Source: Hyphomicrobiales bacterium (GTDB lineage: Bacteria; Pseudomonadota; Alphaproteobacteria; Rhizobiales; Beijerinckiaceae). Taken from it: DNA of 64,000 nt. Positions 17,579 through 26,202 of this stretch are shown one piece after another. How positions within the stretch are numbered: the stretch's first letter is position 1; every line of letters starts with the position of its first letter. Both the position numbers and the translations under genes were made by a program. The notes beneath the pieces are model-generated. The model made no database searches, was not told where the DNA came from, and saw only the letters and a list, made by a program, of their open reading frames with translations. The DNA lies in contig UBZM01000068.1 of the NCBI GenBank assembly GCA_900470095.1, positions 1 through 64,000 on the forward strand, written 5' to 3'.

Positions 17579-17614
17579 CAAATTGATTTTTCAGGGCTAA
17601 TAGATAGAAATTTG
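17579..17614. promoter_or_regulatory. Putative LysR-type operator between the phosphonate operon and its regulator
   Basis: The arms CAAATT (17579-17584) and AATTTG (17609-17614) form an inverted repeat in an AT-rich patch, unlike the GC-rich surroundings, directly upstream of the LysR start. The spacing is wider than a single T-N11-A box, so this is only a candidate. Confidence 0.35.
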
Positions 17615-17616
17615 CT

Positions 17617-18486
17617 ATGCGTTACACGCGCCTTCGCTCCTTCCATGCCGTGGCCGTTGCGGGCGGCTTCAACGCCGCCGCCGCCGAGTTCAACATCAGC
17701 CAGCCGACGCTGACGGCACAGGTTGGCGCGCTCGAGGAGGAGTATGGGGTCGAGCTCTTCGTCCGGAAGGGACGGCGCCGGGAACTGAGCGAGGCGGGGC
17801 GACAACTGCTGGCTATCACGACCCGGCTGTTCTCCGAGGAGGACGAGGCGATCGCCTTCCTCGAGCAGACGCGGGAGCTCAGGACCGGCCGGTTGTCGAT
17901 CAGCGCGGTCGGCCCCTATCACGTCACCGAGATGCTCGCGGCCTTCAACCGGGCCTATCCCGGGATCGAACTCGCCGTGAAGATCGGCAATTCGACCGAA
18001 GTCCTGGACGATCTCTTCGAGTATCGCTGCGATGTCGCCGTGCTCGCCTATCTCGACGAAGACGACCGACTGCTGACCATTCCCTACCGTCGGCACCCGG
18101 TTGCCGTGTTCGTGCGGGAGGATCACCGGCTTGCCGGCTGCACGAGCATCGAGATCGCGGCGCTCGACGGCGAGGCGATGATCGTGCGCGAGCGCGGCTC
18201 GACGACGCGGCGGGCCTTTGAGGAGGCGCTGGCAGCGACCAGGACGAGACCGCGCACCGTCATGGAGATCGGCAGCCGCGAGGCGATCCGCGAGGCCGTG
18301 ATCCGCGGGCTCGGCATCAGCTATGTCTCGGTCGCCGAATTCGTGCCTGACCCGGCGCTCCGCCTGATCCCGATCGCGGATGCGGAAATCTACACCTACG
18401 CGCATGTCGTCGTGCTGCGGAAGCGCGAGGCCAGCCGGATCGTAAGGGCCTTCCTCGACACAGTCCGTCAGACGAAGGATATGTGA
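17617..18486 (+). CDS. LysR-family transcriptional regulator
   Basis: This 289-residue protein has an N-terminal winged helix-turn-helix at about residues 1-60 (RLRSFHAVAVAGGFNAAAAE and ISQPTLTAQVGALEEEYGVELF). An effector-binding domain of two alpha/beta lobes follows from about 90, containing LSISAVGPYHVTEMLAAF. It is transcribed divergently from the Fe-ADH/phnDCE operon, the usual arrangement for a LysR activator that senses the pathway substrate. Regulators of 2-aminoethylphosphonate genes often have this arrangement, so the inducer is likely a phosphonate or its aldehyde (inference). Its 3' end converges with a TetR gene, with a hairpin in between. Confidence 0.9.
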   Translation: MRYTRLRSFHAVAVAGGFNAAAAEFNISQPTLTAQVGALEEEYGVELFVRKGRRRELSEAGRQLLAITTRLFSEEDEAIAFLEQTRELRTGRLSISAVGPYHVTEMLAAFNRAYPGIELAVKIGNSTEVLDDLFEYRCDVAVLAYLDEDDRLLTIPYRRHPVAVFVREDHRLAGCTSIEIAALDGEAMIVRERGSTTRRAFEEALAATRTRPRTVMEIGSREAIREAVIRGLGISYVSVAEFVPDPALRLIPIADAEIYTYAHVVVLRKREASRIVRAFLDTVRQTKDM

Positions 18487-18517
18487 ACGCCCGAGCGGCG
18501 ACCGCGCTTGGTCTTGC

Positions 18518-18536
18518 CGCGAGCGCTACGCTCGCG
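18518..18536. terminator. Hairpin between convergent LysR and TetR genes
   Basis: CGCGAGCG and CGCTCGCG form a perfect eight-base stem around a CTA loop that includes the TetR stop codon. It is placed to stop transcription from both sides. Confidence 0.45.
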
Positions 18537-19155
18537 AGACGCCGGCCGAAGCGATCCGGGCCGCCGAGATCAGGGCGTGCGTCATCTGCCGCAGGATCGC
18601 TGTCGCGTCGCAGGTGGACAGGATCTGCGAGCTGACGAAGGCCCCGTTGATGAGCACCGAGAGCTGGGTCGCAAGCACGTCGGGATGCTTGACCTGCAGC
18701 CGCTGGGCGATGTCCTGCAGGCGGCGGTGCAATTGCTGCTTATGCGTGCGAGCCACGAGCCGGGCAGGGTGGTCCTCGTCCGGGAACTCCGCGGCGACAT
18801 TGATCTGGGGGCAGCCGCGATAACGGGGCCGGCCGACGCGCTCGCCGATCCAGGCCATGTGCGCATCGAGCTCGGCTTCGCCATCCCCGGCATGGCGCGC
18901 CGCCACGCTATCCCAGAGCCCCCAGAAATCCGCGTCCTCCCGCTGCAGATACGCGGCGATGAGGTCGTCTTTCGTACGGAAGTGACGGTAGAGGCTCGTC
19001 TTCGCGACGCCAGCCGCCTCGATGATCACATCGACGCCGACGGCGCGGACGCCACGGTGGTAGAACAGGTCGGATGCGGTCGCAAGCAGCCGCTCGCGCA
19101 TATCCACCTGGCCGATTTCCTCCGCCAGCGGCTGGTTCGTTGGCTCTGTCCGCAT
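18526..19155 (-). CDS. TetR/AcrR-family repressor
   Basis: The ATG at 19153-19155 gives 209 residues. The DNA-binding domain spans about residues 18-65, with LLATASDLFYHRGVRAVGVD and the recognition helix region AGVAKTSLYRHFRTKDDLI. The C-terminal helical domain contains YRGCPQINVAAEFPDEDHPA, typical of a TetR subgroup next to oxidoreductase genes. It is divergent from a saccharopine dehydrogenase-like gene. The 105-base gap contains two perfect palindromes that are almost certainly its operators, so it should repress both itself and that gene. The ligand is unknown. Confidence 0.9.
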   Translation of the reverse strand: MRTEPTNQPLAEEIGQVDMRERLLATASDLFYHRGVRAVGVDVIIEAAGVAKTSLYRHFRTKDDLIAAYLQREDADFWGLWDSVAARHAGDGEAELDAHMAWIGERVGRPRYRGCPQINVAAEFPDEDHPARLVARTHKQQLHRRLQDIAQRLQVKHPDVLATQLSVLINGAFVSSQILSTCDATAILRQMTHALISAARIASAGVSRA

Positions 19156-19203
19156 GCTCTGCTCTCCCTCGACGAAGTGAAGATAGCAGCTCTCCACTTG
19201 ACG

Positions 19204-19250
19204 CGCTACAGACCTGTCTGTACCCATAAGAAACAGACAGGTCTGTAGCG
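19204..19250. promoter_or_regulatory. Double TetR operator, nested palindromes
   Basis: Two 14-base palindromes, ACAGACCTGTCTGT (19208-19221) and ACAGACAGGTCTGT (19233-19246), lie 25 bases apart centre to centre. They are nested in a perfect 18-base inverted repeat, 19204-19221 against 19233-19250. They sit just upstream of the forward gene (start 19261) and about 50 bases from the TetR start. Confidence 0.8.
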
Positions 19251-19260
19251 GGAGGAAGTC

Positions 19261-20286
19261 ATGAACGATCGGTTTGACGCGGCTGGGATCAGCAAGCCTG
19301 CGATTGCGGTCTACGGGGCCGCCGGACATACGGGCCGCTTCGTGATCAGGGAGCTGCTGCGGCGCGGATTTGTGGCAATCGCGATCGGGCGCGATGCAGA
19401 AAAGCTGGCGGCGGCCGAATTTCCGGCCGGCGTCAGGCACGAGGTCGCAACGCTCGGGGATTCCGCTGCGCTTGCGGGCGCCCTCGGCAGAGCGTCGGCG
19501 CTGATCAACTGCGCCGGGCCGTTCCTCGACACGGCCGAATTCCTGGTGCCGGCGGCCTTGCAGGCGCGCATCCCCTATCTCGACGTGACGGCGGAACAGC
19601 CCAGCGCCCGGGCGACCTTCGAGCGCTATTCCGCGGCTGCGGAAGAGGCCGGCGTCGCCGTCATTCCCGCCATGGGCTTCTATGGCGGCCTGGGCGACCT
19701 GCTGACGACGGCGGCGATGGGCGACTGGACCAATGCGGACGAGGCCCGCGTCGCGATCGCCTTGGACAGCTGGCACCCGACCGAGGGCACGCGGGTGACG
19801 GGGCTGCGCAACACGGCAAGGCGTGTGACGATCGCGGAGGGGAGGCTGCAGCACCTGCCCGATCCGGCGCAGAACAGCGTCTGGCCCTTCGCCGCCCCCT
19901 TTGGCGCGCAGGAGATGGTCGAGCTGCCCTTCACCGAGGCGATCCTGATCGGCAGCCATCTCCAGCTGACAGAACTCCACAGCTACCTGAACACGGCGCC
20001 GCTGCGCGATCTGCGCGACGTCACCACCCCGGCGCCGGTGGCGACCGACGCGTCCGGCCGTTCGGCGCAGCGGTTCCTCGTCGAGGTCGAGATCCGGCGG
20101 GGGGATGATGTGCGGCGCGCGGCGGCTCGGGGCCAGGACATCTATGCCATCACCGCGCCCCTGGTGGTCGAGGCTGTCGAGCGGATTCTGAACAGCGAGA
20201 AGCAACGCGGCGGCGTCTTCGCTCCGGGCGCAGTTTTCGATGCCCGGGACTTCCTGGCGGCGCTCGGCCCCGATCTCGCGCTCTGA
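19261..20286 (+). CDS. Saccharopine dehydrogenase-like NAD(P)-binding protein
   Basis: This 341-residue protein has a Rossmann fold at the N-terminus: AIAVYGAAGHTGRFVIREL (GxxGxxG) and LINCAGPFLDTAEFLVPAAL, followed by PYLDVTAEQPSARATF. This is the pattern of the saccharopine dehydrogenase NADP-binding family, which in bacteria includes trans-acting enoyl reductases and many uncharacterised reductases. The chain is shorter than true saccharopine dehydrogenase and lacks a recognisable second catalytic domain. Its start lies right after the double TetR operator, so it is the likely main target of that repressor. The physiological substrate is unknown. Confidence 0.75.
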   Translation: MNDRFDAAGISKPAIAVYGAAGHTGRFVIRELLRRGFVAIAIGRDAEKLAAAEFPAGVRHEVATLGDSAALAGALGRASALINCAGPFLDTAEFLVPAALQARIPYLDVTAEQPSARATFERYSAAAEEAGVAVIPAMGFYGGLGDLLTTAAMGDWTNADEARVAIALDSWHPTEGTRVTGLRNTARRVTIAEGRLQHLPDPAQNSVWPFAAPFGAQEMVELPFTEAILIGSHLQLTELHSYLNTAPLRDLRDVTTPAPVATDASGRSAQRFLVEVEIRRGDDVRRAAARGQDIYAITAPLVVEAVERILNSEKQRGGVFAPGAVFDARDFLAALGPDLAL

Positions 20287-20387
20287 TCACAGACGGGGTG
20301 GCAGGCGGCGGGTTCATGCTGTGCTGCCGCCCCGGTCGGTGTCTGCGCGCTGCGCGGCACGGCGTTCGATCTCGGCGAGAATGGAGC

Positions 20388-22130
20388 TCATGTGCCGACA
20401 GGCGCGGCGCCCGGATTGCTGGCCAGGAGGCCATGGGCCGCCAGCGCTTCGCGAATTCCGAGATGCACCCTGTACTCGACCTGCCCGTCTTCCGGCGCAA
20501 GGAGTTTCAGCCGTTGGTCGACCTCGTCACGCAGGTTCGCGATCTCAAGCGCGATTCCGCTGGCCGCCAGCCTTTGGCGGATGCTGGACAACGCTGCAGC
20601 TGCGGTGGCATCGATGCTGGTGACCGGTGAAAAATCCAGGACAACGAGCCTGAGCCCCTGCGACGCGGCGACCCTGTCCAGAATCCCGCGCCGAATATTC
20701 TCGACATTGAAGTAGACCCAAGGATGGGCCGTCCTCAGGATCAGGGCGCCGGGCGCGGTGGTTGCGCTGGGGCGATTGGAAAGGTTCACGAAGCTGCCGC
20801 TCTCGGCATCGAAACCAAGGGTGGCGATCTCCGGCTGGGTGAGGCGGGCAATGGTCAGCATGAGCGATGCCGCCGCTGCGATGAGCACCCCGTTGAGGAC
20901 GCCTGCAAGCAGCACGCCGAAGAACGCGACCAGCGCGATGATCCACTCCGCGAACGCGACCTGCCGCAGGTTGCCGATCTGCCGGAAGCGGACGAGATGC
21001 TTTGCGGCCATCAGAACGATTGCCGCGAGAACCGGCTCGGGCAGGTATTTGAACACGCCCGTGAAGAAGAGCAGTACGAGCAGGATCGCTGCGGAATTGA
21101 CGAGCAGCGCCAGCGGCGAGACCGCGCCGCCCATGGCATTGACGGCGGTCTGCGACATCCCGCCCGAGACCGCGTAGCCCTGCGAGACCCCCGCGGCGAG
21201 ATTGGCGGCACCAAGGGCGAGAAGCTCACGATCGGTGTCGATCTCGGTGCCGTGCTCCTGGGCAAAGCTCCTTGCAACCGAACTCGTCTCGACGAAGCCG
21301 AGGAGAAAGCAGGCGAATGCCAGCGGCACGAGCTCGGTCAGGTCCTCCGGCTTGATGGCGGGGATGCCGAAATGCGGGAGACCTTGTGGGATGTCTCCGA
21401 CAATCGCGATCCCGAGCTTGTGCAGTCCCAATAGGTTGGTTGCGATGATCGCGGCGCCCACCACGAATAATGTGGTGGGTCGCCGCGGCATCAGTTTCTC
21501 CAGCACAAGGAACAGGACAACCGCGGCGATGCCCATGGCGAGCGAGGGGCCGTGCGTGGCTGGCAGTTCCCGCCAAAGCTGCAGGAGGCGTGGCAGGAAA
21601 TTACCGGTCCCGCCAGGCAGGCCAAAGAGCTTTGGCAGCTGCGTCGAGGCGATGTAGAGCGCGGCGCCGGTCTTGAACCCGAGCAGGATCGTGTCCGAGA
21701 TGAAATAGGCGGTCTGCGAGGCGCGAAGCAGGCGTCCGGCGACGCAGATCAGGCCGAACACGATCGCGGTCGCGGCCGCCAAAGCGGCGTAACGCGACAG
21801 GTCTCCTGCGGCGAGGGCGGACAAGCCGGTCGGAAACAGGACCGAGAGCGCGGATGTCGGCCCGACGGCGAGCTGGCCGCTTGCGCCGAACAGGGCATAG
21901 CCGGGACCGGCCACGAGATAGCAATAGAGCCCGGCGACGGGGGGTAAACCGGCCAGCGAAGCATAGGCAAGGGATTCGGGGATCGTGAAGGCCGCCAGGG
22001 CAAGGCCCGCCGGGATATCCTGTTTGAGGTTGCCCATCTGATATCGGCGAGCCCATCCGAACAGGTTCTCGGTGAATCTGCCGATGGACCAGCCGCCGGT
22101 GCGGTCGGCCTGGGGACCATTTGGTTGCAT
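20388..22130 (-). CDS. SulP-family anion transporter with STAS domain
   Basis: This 580-residue protein has the SulP signature IPAGLALAAFTIPESLAYA near residue 40 and about twelve membrane helices through residue ~420. A cytoplasmic STAS domain follows at about 455-560 (WVYFNVENIRRGI and LVVLDFSPVTSIDATAAAAL). SulP carriers move sulfate, bicarbonate, dicarboxylates or other anions, usually coupled to H+ or Na+; the STAS domain tunes activity. No carbonic anhydrase or cysteine-biosynthesis gene is adjacent to suggest which anion. It is transcribed as a single gene. Confidence 0.9.
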   Translation of the reverse strand: MQPNGPQADRTGGWSIGRFTENLFGWARRYQMGNLKQDIPAGLALAAFTIPESLAYASLAGLPPVAGLYCYLVAGPGYALFGASGQLAVGPTSALSVLFPTGLSALAAGDLSRYAALAAATAIVFGLICVAGRLLRASQTAYFISDTILLGFKTGAALYIASTQLPKLFGLPGGTGNFLPRLLQLWRELPATHGPSLAMGIAAVVLFLVLEKLMPRRPTTLFVVGAAIIATNLLGLHKLGIAIVGDIPQGLPHFGIPAIKPEDLTELVPLAFACFLLGFVETSSVARSFAQEHGTEIDTDRELLALGAANLAAGVSQGYAVSGGMSQTAVNAMGGAVSPLALLVNSAAILLVLLFFTGVFKYLPEPVLAAIVLMAAKHLVRFRQIGNLRQVAFAEWIIALVAFFGVLLAGVLNGVLIAAAASLMLTIARLTQPEIATLGFDAESGSFVNLSNRPSATTAPGALILRTAHPWVYFNVENIRRGILDRVAASQGLRLVVLDFSPVTSIDATAAAALSSIRQRLAASGIALEIANLRDEVDQRLKLLAPEDGQVEYRVHLGIREALAAHGLLASNPGAAPVGT

Positions 22131-22432
22131 GGCGCGCCCTCACGATCGTTTCTGCGTGAATGGCCCGGCTCCGGCCAGGCCAATGCCGAAGCATGACGGC
22201 CTGGGCCAAACCGTCTTCCAAGGTCAGCGCCGCTTCGGATCAGCATCAAAGAGTGCACGGCCCGCTCATGAAGCCGCCGGGAACCGTCCAGCGCAAACCG
22301 GCGGTCCGGCTCCCTCTACCAACCTGCAAGCGGCCGGCACTGCCCGTCGTGGCGCCGATCAGGTGCCCCCAGCATGCCGATACCAGCGTTCGGCTCAGGA
22401 TATTGCCGTGAGGTTCCGCGAGCGGTGCCGTC
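22131..22432. other. Intergenic region, nothing recognised
   Basis: These 302 bases lie upstream of the SulP gene and downstream of the small secreted protein gene. Short open frames here have no family-like sequence and I see no RNA structure. Confidence 0.4.
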
Positions 22433-22858
22433 CTATTTCGGGCAAAGCCTGTAATTGGTTCCGCTGGTGTCGTTCGCGCTGTAGAAGCGCTTGATGCGGC
22501 CATCCGGTTCCTTGGCCATGATCGCGGACACCTGTGAGGTCGAGACTGGATTGACGCAGCCGAGCGACAGGAAGTCGCGATCGCCGACGCGTTTGACCGA
22601 CTGGATCCTGCAGGTGGCGGCCGATGTCCTGATGCGGTCGCCGCTGATGATGAAGGCCGATACGAAAAGATCGGGTGGGCTCTTGAAGGTCATGCCGTTT
22701 CGGCCTGGTGAGAAAATCTCCTCACAGGCCGTGCCGTCGGCAAGCCAGGCTCCCTGATAGGCCGCGAACCGGCCCTCAGCCGCCGAGCCATGCGAGACCA
22801 GGGCTGTTGCGGCGACAAGGCCGACGATGGCTGCACTTGCGTAAGAGGCGATAGGCAT
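22433..22858 (-). CDS. Small secreted hypothetical protein
   Basis: The ATG at 22856-22858 is preceded by GGAGGAA and gives 141 residues. Residues 1-28 form a signal peptide (MPIASYASAAIVGLVAATAL then SHGSAA). The mature part of about 113 residues has four cysteines (TACEEIF, AATCRIQ, LGCVNP and the terminal RLCPK), probably two disulfides in the periplasm. The sequence FAAYQGAWLADGTACEEIFS is of the type seen in small uncharacterised Hyphomicrobiales periplasmic proteins. I recognise no function and the neighbours give no clue. Confidence 0.7.
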   Translation of the reverse strand: MPIASYASAAIVGLVAATALVSHGSAAEGRFAAYQGAWLADGTACEEIFSPGRNGMTFKSPPDLFVSAFIISGDRIRTSAATCRIQSVKRVGDRDFLSLGCVNPVSTSQVSAIMAKEPDGRIKRFYSANDTSGTNYRLCPK

Positions 22859-23004
22859 CCGTTCCTCCACTGCTCGACATTCGCGAACTATAGCGGGACT
22901 TTCATCCACCCGTCGACGCTGTGAATAGGATTTCCGCAGGAGGGCATGTGTTGGCCGAGGCTGTCGGGATTTCGCCGCGGCCCATGGTCCTTATCACGCA
23001 AGCG

Positions 23005-23811
23005 TCAGTCGCTGCCCAGCGCCTGGCGGATGCGGCGGGCGACGTCCTGCAACTGCTCCCCCACCTCGTCCAGCTTTTCCTTTGGCAGCGAGAGCGCAGA
23101 TCCCCCGCAGTTCAATGCGAAGGGGCGTGAGCCGTGCAGGAGGATCGGTACGCCGACCGAGTTGATCTCCTGCTTCCATTCCCCGACCGAACGCACATAG
23201 CCATGAGTGGCGTATTCGCTGACGGCCGTGCCGATTCCAGCCCGGATGCCCTCGCTGTCGGGTTCGTGGTCGCAGAGCACGTCGACGATGCGTGATCGGG
23301 ACGCCGGATCCAGGCTTGCGAGATAGGCGCGCCCCATCGCGGAGGTCGCCATCTTGATATGCGAGCCGATCTCGATGCCGAGATGCAGCGGGCTCGAACC
23401 GCGGCATTCCTCGATATAAATCATCGTGCGCTGGTCGGGTGCGCCGAGCGCGACCGAGGCGCCGACGCGATCGGCCAGTTCCTGCATCAGGGGGCGTGCG
23501 ACGTCCCGGATGGCGAGGTTGCCCAGCGCCGAGAAGCCGAGCGCCAGGGCTGCCGCCGAGAGCGAATACTGACCGTTCATCGGCGAGTATTCGAGATAAC
23601 CCAGCTTGCTCAACGTGTAGGTCAGCCGCGAAATCGTCGACTTCGCCAGCCCGGTGCGGTCGGCAAGCTCCTGATTACCGAGCGCGCGATCCCCGCGCTT
23701 GAAGGAGCGTAGCACGTTGAGGCCGCGCGCCAGTGCCGTGACGAAGCGGGGATCCTGGTCCTCAGTCTCGCCCGGGAGGGTGGCGCCCACCGGCGTTTCG
23801 CGCTTGCGCAT
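23005..23811 (-). CDS. IclR-family transcriptional regulator
   Basis: This 268-residue protein has an IclR-type winged helix at about residues 23-85 (VTALARGLNVLRSF and ELADRTGLAKSTISRLTYTL). The GAF-like effector domain follows, with the family element GRAYLASLDPASR and ending in LDEVGEQLQDVARRIRQAL. It is divergent from the acyl-CoA dehydrogenase operon beginning at 23957, whose start codon is preceded by an IclR-like palindrome. It most likely controls that operon, responding to an intermediate of the CoA-thioester pathway (inference). Confidence 0.92.
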   Translation of the reverse strand: MRKRETPVGATLPGETEDQDPRFVTALARGLNVLRSFKRGDRALGNQELADRTGLAKSTISRLTYTLSKLGYLEYSPMNGQYSLSAAALALGFSALGNLAIRDVARPLMQELADRVGASVALGAPDQRTMIYIEECRGSSPLHLGIEIGSHIKMATSAMGRAYLASLDPASRSRIVDVLCDHEPDSEGIRAGIGTAVSEYATHGYVRSVGEWKQEINSVGVPILLHGSRPFALNCGGSALSLPKEKLDEVGEQLQDVARRIRQALGSD

Positions 23812-23927
23812 GCTGCTTCGTCACCATCGCCCAGCTGATTGGGGTGCAGGAAAGCGGACTTCCGAGCGATCCAACCGCCCCAGCCAGCTTGACGGTCTGA
23901 TAGACCATATGCGAGAAAACTCAATAA

Positions 23928-23955
23928 TGGAATTAAATTCCGAGAGATGGAATTA
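23928..23955. promoter_or_regulatory. IclR-type operator upstream of the acyl-CoA dehydrogenase operon
   Basis: TGGAATTAAATTCCG at 23928-23942 contains the perfect palindrome GGAATTAAATTCC. It is close to the E. coli IclR consensus TGGAAATNATTTCCA. A further half-site TGGAATTA recurs exactly 20 bases on (23948-23955), two helical turns away and touching the start codon at 23957. This position predicts repression of the forward operon. Confidence 0.6.
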
Positions 23956-23956
23956 G

Positions 23957-25132
23957 ATGGCGCTTGACCCCGATACCTTCCGCCAGCTGCTCGACACGGT
24001 CGAGCGCTTCGTCCGCGAGCGGCTGAGGCCGAATGAAGCGCTCGTGTCGCAGAACGATCAGGTGCCGGCGGAGATCATTGCGCAGATGCGCGAGCTTGGT
24101 CTTTTCGGCCTGGCCATTCCGGAGGCTTATGGCGGCCTCGAACTCACGCTTTCGGAAGAGGTCCAGGTCTCGTTCCTGCTCGGCGGAACCTCTCCGGCCT
24201 TCCGGTCGATGATCGGCACCAACAACGGCATCGGCTCGCAAGGCATCATCATCGACGGCACCGAGGAGCAGAAGAGCCGCTATCTGCCAGAGATGGCGAG
24301 CGGGGAACTCGTCGGTTCATTCTGCCTGACCGAGCCAGAAGCAGGCTCGGATGCAGGGTCGCTACGCAGCTCGGCCCGGCGCGACGGTGATGACTTTGTC
24401 ATCACCGGCACGAAGCGCTTCATCACCAATGCCCCGGTCGCCGGTCTCTTCACGGTCTTTGCGCGCACCGACCCTGACAGTAAAACGGCTGCGGGCATTT
24501 CGGCATTCCTGGTCGATGCCGATCGGCCCGGCATTACGCTGGGCCGTAACGACAAGAAGATGGGCCAGCAGGGCGCCCATACCTGCGACGTGATCTTCGA
24601 CAATGTCCGCGTGCCGAAGACAGCGATCCTTGGCGGCCCCGACTACGAGGGCAAGGGCTTCGTGACTGCCATGAAGGTGCTTGATCGCGGCCGCCTGACC
24701 ATTGCCGGCGTCTGTGTCGGCGTGGCCGAGCGCTTGATCGCGGACAGCCTCGCCTATGCCATGGAGCGGCGCCAGTTTGGCAAGCCGATCGCCGAATTCC
24801 AGCTGGTCCAGGCCATGCTGGCCGACATGAAGGCGGAGAGCTTTGCCGCGCGCTGCATGGTCGAGGAGACCGCCCGCCGGCGGGATGCCGGGCACGGTAT
24901 CGCGACCGAAGCAGCCTGCGCCAAGATGTTTGCCTCCGAGATGGTGGGGCGTGTCGCCGATAAGGCCGTCCAGATTCATGGCGGAGCCGGATACGTCGCC
25001 GACGCCGGGATCGAGCGCTTCTACAGGGATGTGCGCCTGTTCCGGATCTACGAGGGCACCACCCAGATCCAGCAACTCGTCATCGCCAGGAACATGATCC
25101 GCGACGCCCGCCGGGCCGGCGCGGCAGCCTGA
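23957..25132 (+). CDS. Acyl-CoA dehydrogenase (short/medium-chain type)
   Basis: This 391-residue flavoprotein has all three ACAD domains. The N-terminal helical domain is followed by CLTEPEAGSDAGSLRSSA and TGTKRFITNAP (FAD- and substrate-binding middle domain), then the C-terminal helical bundle with RRQFGKPIAEFQLVQAMLAD. The catalytic Glu is present in RIYEGTTQIQQL at about residue 365. It introduces a 2,3-double bond into an acyl-CoA and passes electrons to ETF. It is the first gene of a seven-gene forward operon controlled from the IclR operator region. The exact acyl chain is unknown. Confidence 0.92.
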   Translation: MALDPDTFRQLLDTVERFVRERLRPNEALVSQNDQVPAEIIAQMRELGLFGLAIPEAYGGLELTLSEEVQVSFLLGGTSPAFRSMIGTNNGIGSQGIIIDGTEEQKSRYLPEMASGELVGSFCLTEPEAGSDAGSLRSSARRDGDDFVITGTKRFITNAPVAGLFTVFARTDPDSKTAAGISAFLVDADRPGITLGRNDKKMGQQGAHTCDVIFDNVRVPKTAILGGPDYEGKGFVTAMKVLDRGRLTIAGVCVGVAERLIADSLAYAMERRQFGKPIAEFQLVQAMLADMKAESFAARCMVEETARRRDAGHGIATEAACAKMFASEMVGRVADKAVQIHGGAGYVADAGIERFYRDVRLFRIYEGTTQIQQLVIARNMIRDARRAGAAA

Positions 25133-25212
25133 TTGAACGGGAAGCCCGCCACTCGGGGGCGCCGACCCGGGTTTCCGGCGGCAGCCTCGTATCCGACGAT
25201 AGGGAGAGAAAA

Positions 25213-26202
25213 ATGCGCGCAGTCATCTGCAAGGCGTTTGGGCCGCTTGAAGATCTTGTCGTCGAAGCGAAGGAATTGGGCGAGCCCGGGCCGGGCGAGG
25301 TGCGCGTCGCCATCGAGGCTGCGGGGGTCAACTTTCCCGACACGCTGATGGTCGAGGGAAAATACCAGGTCAAACCGCCGCTGCCCTTCACGCCCGGCAC
25401 CGAGATCGCCGGCATCGTGCGCTCGGTCGGCGATGGCGTCACGCATCTCGAGGTCGGCATGCCGGTTGTCGGAATGGTCGGGGTTGGCGCCTTCGCCGAG
25501 GAATGCGTGGTCGGCGCCGCGCGGTTGATGCGGCGTCCCACCAGCATGGACCCGGTGACGGCCGCTGGCTTTTCGATGACCTACGGCACGAGCATGCACG
25601 CTCTCAGGCAGCGTGCGCAGCTTCAGCCCGGAGAAACGCTTCTCGTCCTCGGCGCGAGTGGGGGCGTCGGCCTGGCGGCCGTCGAGATCGGCAAGGCAAT
25701 GGGCGCAACCGTGATCGCAGCCGCAAGCAGCGCCGAAAAGCTTGAGGTGGCGCGCGCAGCCGGTGCGGATCACCTGATCAATTACGCGACTGAATCGCTC
25801 AGGGACCGCGTCAAGGCACTCACGGCCGACAAGGGTGTCGACGTGGTCTACGATCCGGTCGGCGGGGATTTTCTGGAGCAGGCCGTGCGCGTCACGGCGT
25901 GGGAAGGCCGCGTCCTGGTCGTCGGTTTCGCCGCGGGCACTATTCCGCGCATTCCCGCAAATCTTCTGCTGCTCAAGGGCTGCGCGCTCGTCGGTGTCTT
26001 CTTCGGCACCTTCGCCGCGCGAGACCGGCAGGCCAACAAGGACAATTTCACCCAGCTCTTCGCCTGGTTCGAAGAGGGCAAGCTGAAGCCGCTGATCAGC
26101 CGCACGCTTGATCTTGCCGACACGGTCGAGGCGCTTCAGCTGCTCGCTGCGCGCAGCGCTATCGGCAAGATCGTCCTCACGACCGGCCGGGCCCTGTCGT
26201 GA
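25213..26202 (+). CDS. NADPH:quinone oxidoreductase-type zinc-independent MDR protein
   Basis: This 329-residue medium-chain dehydrogenase/reductase starts at an ATG preceded by GGGAGAG. The N-terminal GroES-like domain has VEAKELGEPGPGEVRVAIEA and lacks the catalytic and structural zinc cysteines. The nucleotide domain has the typical LGASGGVGLAAVEIGKAMGA at about residue 145. This is the QOR subfamily, which reduces quinones or alpha,beta-unsaturated carbonyls (crotonyl-CoA-type reductases are relatives). In this operon it could act on an enoyl-CoA or enone intermediate. Its stop overlaps the next start by four bases (GTGA), so translation is coupled. Confidence 0.88.
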   Translation: MRAVICKAFGPLEDLVVEAKELGEPGPGEVRVAIEAAGVNFPDTLMVEGKYQVKPPLPFTPGTEIAGIVRSVGDGVTHLEVGMPVVGMVGVGAFAEECVVGAARLMRRPTSMDPVTAAGFSMTYGTSMHALRQRAQLQPGETLLVLGASGGVGLAAVEIGKAMGATVIAAASSAEKLEVARAAGADHLINYATESLRDRVKALTADKGVDVVYDPVGGDFLEQAVRVTAWEGRVLVVGFAAGTIPRIPANLLLLKGCALVGVFFGTFAARDRQANKDNFTQLFAWFEEGKLKPLISRTLDLADTVEALQLLAARSAIGKIVLTTGRALS

